Source of the DNA: an uncultured Flavobacteriales bacterium
Lineage (GTDB): Bacteria > Bacteroidota > Bacteroidia > Flavobacteriales_E > Vicingaceae
NCBI GenBank assembly: GCA_905479995.1
Contig: CAJQON010000019.1
Location: 26,406-90,405, forward strand
Length of the DNA: 64,000 nucleotides
Direction of reading: 5' to 3'
The translations under genes and the position numbers were made by a program. The notes beneath the pieces are model-generated. The model worked only from the letters and a program-made list of their open reading frames with translations, did no database searches and was not told the origin of the DNA. Positions 43,328-51,613 of the stretch are shown here, one piece after another. Numbering within the stretch: position 1 is the first letter of the stretch; every line of letters begins with the position of its first letter.

Positions 43328-43987
43328 TTATAATTTTTTTATAATCAGGTTTTTGCTGGCTTGATTGGATATGTTGGTGTTCTCTTTGTTGTTTATTAAT
43401 ATGCTCATGGATTGATCGAATTCAACAATTTCATTAATTTGTATGGATGAACCCAGTACTAAATTGATACTTTCTAAGTATTTTAAATAACTAGTTGAGT
43501 GTTCTTTTACGCCAACTATTACTCCGCTTTCTCCTTTAATAAGGTCAGAAAGTCTAATATCGACATGATGTTGAAGATTTCCGTTTTTATCAGGAATAGG
43601 ATCTCCGTGTGGATCATATTCTGGATGTTCTAAAAAAGCGTCTAAACGCTCTACCAATGAATCACTTTGAATGTGTTCTAACTGTTCGGCAATGTCGTGT
43701 ACTTCATCCCATTTAAAATCCAACTTATCTACCAAAAAAACTTCCCATAAGCGGTGCTTTCTAATTACAGAAGTAGCAACTTTTCTACCTTTTTCAGTAA
43801 GAGTAACCCCATGGTACTTTTTATAAATGACTAACTTTTTATCAGATAGTTTTTTAATCATATCTGTTACCGATGACGCTTTGGTATTCAACTCATCTGC
43901 AATAACATTAGTAGACACACCTTCTTTTGATTTGTTGCCATATTTAAAAATGGCTTTCAGATAGTTTTCTTCTGTATAAGTGTTCAT
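43328..43987 (-). CDS. DtxR/MntR-family metal-dependent transcriptional regulator
   Basis: YTEENYLKAIFKYGN...TNVIADELNTKASSVTDMIKKLSDKKLVIYKKYHGVTLTEKGRKVATSVIRKHRLWEVFLVDKL; CPH-type EHPEYDPHGDPIP; FeoA-like C-terminus. Confidence 0.94.
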   Translation of the reverse strand: MNTYTEENYLKAIFKYGNKSKEGVSTNVIADELNTKASSVTDMIKKLSDKKLVIYKKYHGVTLTEKGRKVATSVIRKHRLWEVFLVDKLDFKWDEVHDIAEQLEHIQSDSLVERLDAFLEHPEYDPHGDPIPDKNGNLQHHVDIRLSDLIKGESGVIVGVKEHSTSYLKYLESINLVLGSSIQINEIVEFDQSMSILINNKENTNISNQASKNLIIKKL

Positions 43988-44004
43988 TTCAGTATTAATT
44001 TCTA

Positions 44005-44012
44005 CAAATATA
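44005..44012 (-). promoter_or_regulatory. TATATTTG -7 element for dtxR-ZIP
   Basis: Plus-strand CAAATATA is the reverse complement of TATATTTG, 17 bp before the dtxR start codon. Confidence 0.5.
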
Positions 44013-44043
44013 AAATAAATAAAGGTAGTTTTATAAATATAAA

Positions 44044-44059
44044 TTTAGGCTTATCTAAA
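44044..44059. promoter_or_regulatory. DtxR-box-like operator
   Basis: TTTAGG-CTTA-TCTAAA, near-perfect inverted repeat (5/6 per half-site) in the dtxR/TonB-receptor divergent intergenic region. Confidence 0.6.
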
Positions 44060-44067
44060 AATAGTAT

Positions 44068-44075
44068 TAGATTTG
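44068..44075 (+). promoter_or_regulatory. TAGATTTG -7 element for the TonB-dependent receptor gene
   Basis: Matches TAnnTTTG; lies 8 bp downstream of the DtxR-like box. Confidence 0.55.
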
Positions 44076-44106
44076 CCGTGTAATAAAAATAAGTATAAAA
44101 AAGTAG

Positions 44107-46368
44107 ATGTTGTTCAGAGCTTATATCCTAATGCTGTTTGTTGTTTTAACTGTTTCAGTTAATGCAGCAATTCTTAAAGGTACCGTTAAGTCTAAGAGCG
44201 AACCTGTTCCTTTTGCTAATGTAGGTTTGGTTGGAACCACTATAGGAGTGGCTGCAGATGTAAATGGTTTTTTTGAACTTAAAAATGTTCCCGCAGGAAA
44301 CTATACGATTCAAATTTCGGCAGTAGGCTTTAAGAATTATAGAAAAACGATAGTAGTAGAAGAAGGGAAGACCAATTATGTGAACACGAATTTAGAAAGT
44401 ACTTCTACCGAAATGGATGAATTTGTAATTACGGGAACCTTAAAAGAAGTTTCTATTAAGGAATCGGCAGTGCCAATTAAAGTATATAAACCGGCTTACT
44501 TTAAAAAAAACCCAACTCCAGCTTTATTTGAAGCATTGCAAATTGTAAATGGTGTTCGGCCACAAATAAATTGCAGTGTTTGTAATACTGGAGATATTCA
44601 CATTAATGGAATGGAAGGGGCATATACCATGATTACGATAGATGGTATGCCAATAGTTGGAGGATTGTCTACTGTTTATGGTTTAAATGGAATTCCGAAC
44701 AGTATGATTGCCCAAATGGAGGTGGTGAAAGGACCAGCATCAACTCTTTTTGGCTCTGAGGCTGTGGGAGGATTAATTAATGTAATTACGCAAGATCCTA
44801 AAAATGCACCAAAATTTGCTATCGATGTTTTTGGAACGACTTGGGGTGAAGTGAATACAGATTTAGGAATGCGATTTAAAGTTTCAGAAAAAATGACCAC
44901 CATGCTGGGGGTAAACTATTTTCATTATTCCAATCCGATAGATAACAATGGGGATAATTTTACCGATTTAACACTACAAGATCGTTTGTCTATTTTTAAT
45001 AAATGGTCGGTTAAAAGAAAGAAACAACGTGAATTTTCGGTTGCTTTTAGGTATATATACGAAGATCGTTGGGGAGGAGAAATGCAATGGACTCCAGAGT
45101 TTAGAGGTGGAGACAGTATTTATGGCGAATCTATATACACCAGTAGATACGAAGTGATTGGAAAATACCAGTTGCCAACAAAAGAACGAATTATGACAAG
45201 CTTTTCGTTTTCCGATCATGATCAAAACTCTGTTTATGGAAATGTACCTTATTTAGCAGATCAAAAAATTGCTTTTGGTCAAGTATTTTGGGATAAGAAA
45301 GTTGGCTTAAATGATTTGCTAGTTGGAACAGCTTTTCGCTATAATTATTATGATGACAATACTTCTGCAACACTATCGGCCGATACGACTAATCCAATTA
45401 ATGAACCCGATGAGTCATATTTACCAGGAATATTTGTTCAAGATGCCATCTCATTAAATGAAAAAAATAAAGTTTTGTTAGGCTTGAGGTATGATTTAGA
45501 TTCTAGACTTGGTGGAATTTTAACACCACGGTTTAATTACAAATGGTCTCCAAATGAAAACAATTCCATTCGATTAAGTACAGGAACAGGGTATCGGGTG
45601 GTAAACTTATTTACCGAAGATCATGCTGCTGCAACTGGAGCTAGAGACGTAATTGTTAAAGAGGAGTTGAATCCTGAAACTTCTTATAATGCGAATTTAA
45701 ACTATCAGAAATTTATCAATACTAAGTTTGGATTTATCAATTTTGACATGAGTTTGTTTTATACCTATTTTACCAATAAAATTATTCCAGATTATGAAAC
45801 CAATTCTGATCAAATTATTTATGAAAATTTAAATGGTTATGCAGTTTCTAGAGGAGTTAGCTTCGATTTAAATGTTAATTTTTCTATTCCTTTAAACATT
45901 AAAGTTGGAGGAACTTTTATGGATGTTTATCAAATGAACGAGAATGAATTGGGCAATTTAGTGAGGGAAGAACAGCTCTTAACAGAAAATATATCTGGAA
46001 CTTATAGTGCTTCTTATACTTTTTCTAAATCCAATATAAAAATTGATTACAGCGGTAATTTATATGGTCCAATGAAATTACCTTTAGTTGAAAATGATAC
46101 ACGACCAGGTTATTCTGGATGGTATAGCATTCAAAATATACAGGTTACCAAAACGTTTAAAAAAGGTTGGGAAATTTACGGAGGTATTAAAAATCTATTG
46201 GATTTTACACCACCTGTATATTCTATTTTAAGGCCTTCTGATCCTTTTGATAAAAATGTAAATGATCCAGTAAAAAACGCTCAAGGTTTTACTTTTGATC
46301 CTACTTATGTTTATGCAGCTAACCAAGGAATAAGAGGTTTCTTAGGAGTGCGCTATACTTTTAAATAG
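44107..46368 (+). CDS. TonB-dependent receptor with carboxypeptidase-regulatory-like N-terminal domain
   Basis: GTTIGVAADVNGFFELKNVPAGNYTIQISAVGFKNYRKTI; plug ITIDGMPIVGGLSTVYGLNGIPNSMIAQMEVVKGPASTLFGSEAVGGLINVIT; C-terminal GIRGFLGVRYTFK. Confidence 0.95.
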   Translation: MLFRAYILMLFVVLTVSVNAAILKGTVKSKSEPVPFANVGLVGTTIGVAADVNGFFELKNVPAGNYTIQISAVGFKNYRKTIVVEEGKTNYVNTNLESTSTEMDEFVITGTLKEVSIKESAVPIKVYKPAYFKKNPTPALFEALQIVNGVRPQINCSVCNTGDIHINGMEGAYTMITIDGMPIVGGLSTVYGLNGIPNSMIAQMEVVKGPASTLFGSEAVGGLINVITQDPKNAPKFAIDVFGTTWGEVNTDLGMRFKVSEKMTTMLGVNYFHYSNPIDNNGDNFTDLTLQDRLSIFNKWSVKRKKQREFSVAFRYIYEDRWGGEMQWTPEFRGGDSIYGESIYTSRYEVIGKYQLPTKERIMTSFSFSDHDQNSVYGNVPYLADQKIAFGQVFWDKKVGLNDLLVGTAFRYNYYDDNTSATLSADTTNPINEPDESYLPGIFVQDAISLNEKNKVLLGLRYDLDSRLGGILTPRFNYKWSPNENNSIRLSTGTGYRVVNLFTEDHAAATGARDVIVKEELNPETSYNANLNYQKFINTKFGFINFDMSLFYTYFTNKIIPDYETNSDQIIYENLNGYAVSRGVSFDLNVNFSIPLNIKVGGTFMDVYQMNENELGNLVREEQLLTENISGTYSASYTFSKSNIKIDYSGNLYGPMKLPLVENDTRPGYSGWYSIQNIQVTKTFKKGWEIYGGIKNLLDFTPPVYSILRPSDPFDKNVNDPVKNAQGFTFDPTYVYAANQGIRGFLGVRYTFK

Positions 46369-47874
46369 TTATTGCTTTATAAACTTTTTTATAGCAACTT
46401 CATTTCCATTTTGGACTTTTATAAAGTATAAACCTGACGGTAAGTCTTCAATGTTTAGTTGAGTTGTCTTGGTCGAGTAATTGTTTAAAGTTTGACCTAA
46501 AGCGTTTACCAATTTAATAGTGTAGTTGGATTCTATTTTATTGGTGTAATTTATATTAATAATCGAAGAGGCTGGATTCGGAAAAACAGACAGTGATTGC
46601 TCTGCAATAACCTCTTTAATTCCAATGGTAGAAACACAGGTGTAATTTTCATTTACTAAACCTTGTTTTACGACTAATAAGCGCTCTCTAACTAAGGTTT
46701 TTAAGGCTGGTTGATTTTCTCCAAAAAGTGTATTGTAACCAAATTCCAATCCATTGTCAAAATCTAAATTTGTAACAACTTTACGTGTGTCATCATAAAC
46801 TGCTTGCTTAATTTGATTTTTGAAATTATCGATTTTTGCAAAGTAGTTATTTGTATCGCCAATAGAGTTGGTAAGCTCGCACATGGCATCGAGGTAATAA
46901 TCCTTTAATTGATTGTGATTGTTAATTTCTGAAGCTATGCAGCCACCAGAAATTGCGGTAGGAATCATAGCGTAAGAATTTGGTTGATTTGAGGTTTCCC
47001 AAAGTCCAAAAGAGGCGTTAAAATCCCAAGGAGTTACTTGCCAAATATTGGTTAATGTGTCGTAAACAAATATTTGGTTTCCTCTAAAAGCAAGGTACGA
47101 GTCAAAATTCATGAGGTAAACATTTACCGCTTGGTAGGTTAAGAAATCTTCAATATTTAAATACTTTGAAAGTGTATCAACATAGTTTGCACTTGGCGAA
47201 TTATTCGCTTTATCAATCATAGTTGAAAAATTTGGCCAAGCTGTTAAGGAATCTCCACCCTCTAGTTGGTAACGAGGCCATCCACTCACTAAATAATCAT
47301 AATCCCAAGGTGTATTGCTAATAAAGCACATATCTCCAAAATCTAATGATTCAATGGCATCCATTCCTCGGTTATTAAAAACCTGTTTGTACATCTCATC
47401 TTTACCTTCTACAATAGTAAACAAACCCCAATACACATTGTTAATGTAAACTTTTGCAAAAGCTGTTCTTAGCGAAAACAATCCCATGTCGCTACAAAGG
47501 TCATAGGTTAATTTTTCGCGCATCATCGTTGGATCTTGATAGTTCATGTGTAGGGTAAATTCCTTTGTTCCATCATATTCTTGACCAGCTACATATTTAT
47601 TTGTTTTAATTTTTATACCAAATTTATTGGTGCTCGGATAGCCTGAGATATTCCCTTTTCTCTTAAATCCAACACTATCAACAACATTTCCATCAACAAG
47701 CATTTTTAGTTGTTGGTAATTTTTGGTGTTGATATAATTGTTGGTATCAGTATTTTCAAATCTTATTTCATGCAAAAATGTATCATCAAATAAAACGTCT
47801 CCATCGTTTTGTGCTGATAAGAAATTAATAGAAGAGAAGAAGACAAAAAATAAGAAGTAGATAAATTTTTTCAT
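46369..47874 (-). CDS. CotH kinase family protein with T9SS C-terminal sorting domain
   Basis: FGIKIKTNKYVAGQEYDGTKEFTLHMNYQDPTMMREKLTYDL...WQVTPWDFNASFGLW; C-terminal VFPNPASSIININYTNK...LPSGLYFIKVQNGNEVAIKKFIKQ. Confidence 0.88.
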   Translation of the reverse strand: MKKFIYFLFFVFFSSINFLSAQNDGDVLFDDTFLHEIRFENTDTNNYINTKNYQQLKMLVDGNVVDSVGFKRKGNISGYPSTNKFGIKIKTNKYVAGQEYDGTKEFTLHMNYQDPTMMREKLTYDLCSDMGLFSLRTAFAKVYINNVYWGLFTIVEGKDEMYKQVFNNRGMDAIESLDFGDMCFISNTPWDYDYLVSGWPRYQLEGGDSLTAWPNFSTMIDKANNSPSANYVDTLSKYLNIEDFLTYQAVNVYLMNFDSYLAFRGNQIFVYDTLTNIWQVTPWDFNASFGLWETSNQPNSYAMIPTAISGGCIASEINNHNQLKDYYLDAMCELTNSIGDTNNYFAKIDNFKNQIKQAVYDDTRKVVTNLDFDNGLEFGYNTLFGENQPALKTLVRERLLVVKQGLVNENYTCVSTIGIKEVIAEQSLSVFPNPASSIININYTNKIESNYTIKLVNALGQTLNNYSTKTTQLNIEDLPSGLYFIKVQNGNEVAIKKFIKQ

Positions 47875-48046
47875 AATAGTAGTTTAAATTAAAATCTATG
47901 GTTAGAGGACAATTAACAAGCAAGTTACGGATTTTATCTAAAATCATTGTGTATAGATTAATTAGACAAATAATATAAGGATGCAAATAAATATGTGCTA
48001 GGATTCAATCAATAAGTGACTAAAATAGAAAACTAGAAACAGCAAC

Positions 48047-48487
48047 TTAATAAGAAAGCCTTATTAGAGGCAAAACAAAAGCCCAAAATATAATTCCAGC
48101 AATCATAACAGGCAGTGTGTATTTTTTGCCAGCATAAAAACGAGAGGCTAAAAAACATCCTAAAGGAACAGACAATAGAATGGGAGTTAATGCCGCAATT
48201 CCGATTAAGCCATATTTGTTTTTTATGGTTAAAAACCTTCGGGTTCCTTTAGTAAATATCTTTTTTTTCTTTTTTGATTTAAAGAGTTTATTCAATTGAA
48301 TATTTACCCAATTGGTAAAGTAATAAAAAAAAACTACGCCTGTTGTTCCACCCGATATTAGTGTAGCTACCATTTCTAAATAACTGTAGTTGGTAGTTGG
48401 CAAAAGCATATAGCCCAGTGCCATAGCAAATTTGGTTCCTGCAAAAGCAAAAATCAATAAAAATTCTATTATCGAAGGATAATCCAT
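48047..48487 (-). CDS. Small integral membrane protein (unknown function)
   Basis: Multiple hydrophobic helices; KYGLIGIAALTPILLSVPLGCFLASRFY. Confidence 0.65.
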   Translation of the reverse strand: MDYPSIIEFLLIFAFAGTKFAMALGYMLLPTTNYSYLEMVATLISGGTTGVVFFYYFTNWVNIQLNKLFKSKKKKKIFTKGTRRFLTIKNKYGLIGIAALTPILLSVPLGCFLASRFYAGKKYTLPVMIAGIIFWAFVLPLIRLSY

Positions 48488-49138
48488 TTATAGTTTCTCT
48501 CCATAAGCCAAATCTCCAGCATCACCTAAACCAGGAACAATGTAAGACTTTGAATTTAACGTTTCATCAACTGCTCCAACCCAAATGGTGGTGTTTCCTG
48601 GTAAGTTTTCTTTAATGTTTGCTAATCCTTTCGTGCTTGCAATTAAAACAGCTACATGTAGTTTTTTTGGTGTTCCGTTGTTTGTTAATGAGTTATAGGT
48701 AGCAATTAAAGACGAGCCAGAAGCTAACATTGGATCCGATAAAATAACGGTTTTTCCATCAATGCTTGGACTGGCTAAATATTCGGTTTCTATACCAAAA
48801 GAGCCGTCTTTATTGTGTTTTCTGAAAGCTGATATAAAGGCATTTTCAGCACCATCAAAATAATTGAGTAAACCTAAATGTAATGGCAATCCTGCTCTTA
48901 ATATAGTGGCTAGTACCGGTTGTTCTTTGCAAATATTCATTTCACAAATTCCTAAAGGCGTTGTAATATCTTCTTTTACATAATTGAAACTTTTACTTAT
49001 TTCATACGCAAAAATTTCACCCATACGCTCGCAGTTTTTTCTAAAACGCAGGGCATCTCCTTGAACTTTAACGTTGCGTATTTCAGCAATAAATTGGTTG
49101 AATATGGAGTTTTGAGCTCCTAAGTTAATGACTTCCAT
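48488..49138 (-). CDS. upp: Uracil phosphoribosyltransferase
   Basis: ATILRAGLPLHLGLLNYFDGAENAFISAFR; GKTVILSDPMLASGSSLIATYNSL (PRPP motif); YIVPGLGDAGDLAYG. Confidence 0.95.
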   Translation of the reverse strand: MEVINLGAQNSIFNQFIAEIRNVKVQGDALRFRKNCERMGEIFAYEISKSFNYVKEDITTPLGICEMNICKEQPVLATILRAGLPLHLGLLNYFDGAENAFISAFRKHNKDGSFGIETEYLASPSIDGKTVILSDPMLASGSSLIATYNSLTNNGTPKKLHVAVLIASTKGLANIKENLPGNTTIWVGAVDETLNSKSYIVPGLGDAGDLAYGEKL

Positions 49139-49144
49139 TGTAGC

Positions 49145-50440
49145 TTATTTTTGTGCTTCCTCCAGCATCTTTTCATAAACAACTCTCCAACCTTTCCAAA
49201 GGTCTTCATCGGATAAGGATTCATTGTGCCAAACACTTACAAAAGTACCTTTAACCTCTTTTACTTTTTGCATAAGTTTTTGTATTTCAGACAATGCTTT
49301 TTCTGGAGAAATTTTTAAGTAATATTTATAGGTAGCTTCCATTACTGCAAAAGGAACAATTTTTAGTTTAGTACTAACTTCAGTATCCAAATCGTAAAAA
49401 TAATATGAGCTACAAATACTGGCTCTAAAACCAGCTTGCTCAGCGTAACCCATAGTGTAATCTTCTTCAATGTCGTTATCTATTAAATTTCGGTAAGTAG
49501 AAGGTAGGGTTAGTTTTAAAAAATGTTGACGACTTTTTGTTGTGTTTCGGTGCGTAATATCTTGCAATCGTTTAATCTCTTTTTGCAATATTACTGTACT
49601 GGAATTGCTTCCATAAGAAGGATGAATTCCAACTTGATGATAATCTGCAATAGATTTTATAAGCGATTGAAACGTTTTATTCTTTACAGGAATATTTTTA
49701 TCATTCATGCCATAATCTCCTAATAAAAAGAAATATGTTGGAGCAATGTTGTATTTTTTATGAATCTCAAACTGATAAGAAAAAGTATCATACGGATCAT
49801 TTTGTTTTCCGGTGATCACTTTAATTCGTTTGCCAAAGTTTTGCTGGCTAAAAGACTTTATTAAACCTCCAACAGTTCGTAAAAAACCTTTGTGTTTATA
49901 TGCATATGCGTTATCTATGTCTAAGGTAGATAAATATTCAAATTTTTGCTCAGGGAATTTGAAATTAGCATATTCACTTTCTATCTTTTTAGCAATTTTA
50001 TTAATCCAAATGTTTACAAGTGGTTCTTCAATAAAATTTTCTTGAACCGCTAAACTTTCTGAAGCTACAAACCTATTGTGAGCATCTTTAATATGAGGCA
50101 AATATTCTTCATATCGGCTAATTAAATAAAAACTGGCTGCAAAAGGATCAAAGGGAAAACTGGATAATTTACTTGTGCTAAAAAAGCATTTATGTTCTTC
50201 AAATTCAAAAACTGAAATGTCTTGTTCTGTTATACCGGTTTCAAAAAGGAGGTTTGAACTTTGGAAAAACAAACCTGAATTGAGTGGAGTAGTGGTGTAA
50301 CTAATTTTAACACCAGTATAATTTTCATATTCCTCCAACTCATTAGTCAACTTTACATCAACCTTTAAAACATTTTTAAATACAGTAGTAAAAATGTAGG
50401 TTAACCGATTGGTAATTTTATGTGTGTAAACTAGTATCAA
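49145..50440 (-). CDS. Polysaccharide deacetylase-family / DUF7033-like protein
   Basis: FEYLSTLDIDNAYAYKHKGFLRTVGG...VGIHPSYGSNSS...TYRNLIDNDIEEDYTMGYAEQAGFRASICSSYYFYDL...FVSVWHNESLSD. Confidence 0.75.
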   Translation of the reverse strand: MILVYTHKITNRLTYIFTTVFKNVLKVDVKLTNELEEYENYTGVKISYTTTPLNSGLFFQSSNLLFETGITEQDISVFEFEEHKCFFSTSKLSSFPFDPFAASFYLISRYEEYLPHIKDAHNRFVASESLAVQENFIEEPLVNIWINKIAKKIESEYANFKFPEQKFEYLSTLDIDNAYAYKHKGFLRTVGGLIKSFSQQNFGKRIKVITGKQNDPYDTFSYQFEIHKKYNIAPTYFFLLGDYGMNDKNIPVKNKTFQSLIKSIADYHQVGIHPSYGSNSSTVILQKEIKRLQDITHRNTTKSRQHFLKLTLPSTYRNLIDNDIEEDYTMGYAEQAGFRASICSSYYFYDLDTEVSTKLKIVPFAVMEATYKYYLKISPEKALSEIQKLMQKVKEVKGTFVSVWHNESLSDEDLWKGWRVVYEKMLEEAQK

Positions 50441-50443
50441 TAT

Positions 50444-51136
50444 TTATAGTATTCCTTCATCAGCGAAGCTAAAATAGTTCTTTTCTCCAATAATCAGATG
50501 ATCTATTACCATTACATCCATAATTTCTGCTGCAGTTTTTATTTTTTTTGTGATTTGAATATCTACAGGACTGGGATTTAAGTTGCCCGAAGGATGATTA
50601 TGACACAATACAATAGCGCTAGATAACTGTTCGATGGCTTTTTTAAGTATTATCTTGGTATCAACTACCGTTCCAGCGATACCTCCTTTACTTATAAAAG
50701 ATTTACTCACTACTTCGTTTCGTTTATTTAAATAAATTACCCAAAACTCTTCATGAGGTAAGTCGCTTAAAACACTTTTAATTACGTTATATGCAATTTT
50801 GCTGGTAATAACCTTTGGTTTTACGTTTATAGCCGATTTGTTACGTCTTCTACCTAATTCTAATGCTGCTATAATACTTATTGCTTTAGCTTCACCAATA
50901 CCCTTAAATTGCATTAAATTGGCCATACTCAATTTACTTAATTTGTTAAGGTCGTTATTTACAGCATTTAATATTTTTTTTGACAGGTCAACAGCAGTAT
51001 CTGTCCTGCTTCCTGATCCTAGTAAGATAGCAATTAGCTCAGCATCAGAAAGAGCATTTTTGCCTTTTAGGCTTAGTTTTTCTCTTGGTCTATCGTCTTT
51101 TGCCCACGATTTTATATTTAAATTTTTTGAGTGCAT
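50444..51136 (-). CDS. radC: RadC-family JAB-domain protein
   Basis: DDRPREKLSLKGKNALSDAELIAILLGSGSRTDTAVDLSKKIL; AIVLCHNHPSGNLNPSPVDIQITKKI. Confidence 0.96.
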   Translation of the reverse strand: MHSKNLNIKSWAKDDRPREKLSLKGKNALSDAELIAILLGSGSRTDTAVDLSKKILNAVNNDLNKLSKLSMANLMQFKGIGEAKAISIIAALELGRRRNKSAINVKPKVITSKIAYNVIKSVLSDLPHEEFWVIYLNKRNEVVSKSFISKGGIAGTVVDTKIILKKAIEQLSSAIVLCHNHPSGNLNPSPVDIQITKKIKTAAEIMDVMVIDHLIIGEKNYFSFADEGIL

Positions 51137-51209
51137 CTTATTTATAAAGATACAAAAAAAGGGAAGCCAATTTTAGCGTCCCTTTAAAGATAATTCTTTT
51201 GAATATTTA

Positions 51210-51521
51210 TTAAGCCTCAGCAGTTGGTCCACCAAAATTCATAGGTATTCCAGTAGGTTCTAAGTCTTTAATTTTTCCATTTACTGCTTCAAATTTTTGA
51301 ATGTTATCTTGCAATGCACCTACCAATCTCTTTGCATGTTCTGGAGTCATTAAAACTCTTGATTTAACTTTTGCCTTAGGCATACCAGGCATAACTTTAA
51401 TAAAATCGAGTACAAACTCAGAGTTTGAATGACTAATAATGGCTAGGTTGGAATAAATTCCATCAGCAATTTCCTCACTCAATTCAATGTTCAATTTATT
51501 GTCGTTCTTTTCTTCGCTCAT
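51210..51521 (-). CDS. DUF3467 protein
   Basis: YSNLAIISHSNSEFVLDFIKVMPGMPKAKVKSRVLMTPEHAKRLVGALQDNIQKFE. Confidence 0.88.
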   Translation of the reverse strand: MSEEKNDNKLNIELSEEIADGIYSNLAIISHSNSEFVLDFIKVMPGMPKAKVKSRVLMTPEHAKRLVGALQDNIQKFEAVNGKIKDLEPTGIPMNFGGPTAEA

Positions 51522-51556
51522 AGCATTTAAGTTTTAATATCATTAAGTAAAAAGTA

Positions 51557-51589
51557 AGAAAGCCTAAAGTAAAATACTTTAGGCTTTCT
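51557..51589 (-). terminator. Terminator between rpoC and DUF3467 gene
   Basis: AGAAAGCCTAAAGTA-AAA-TACTTTAGGCTTTCT perfect 15-bp inverted repeat downstream of rpoC. Confidence 0.8.
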
Positions 51590-51613
51590 ACTTTTCAGTT
51601 TTTAACTGAATTT

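Noticed and set aside
42929-43333. 134-aa plus-strand ORF antisense to the ZIP transporter
   Set aside because: Lies entirely opposite a strongly supported gene; composition is typical of a shadow ORF with no recognisable domain.
50799-51176. 125-aa plus-strand ORF antisense to radC
   Set aside because: Shadow of a conserved gene; no domain or start-site support.
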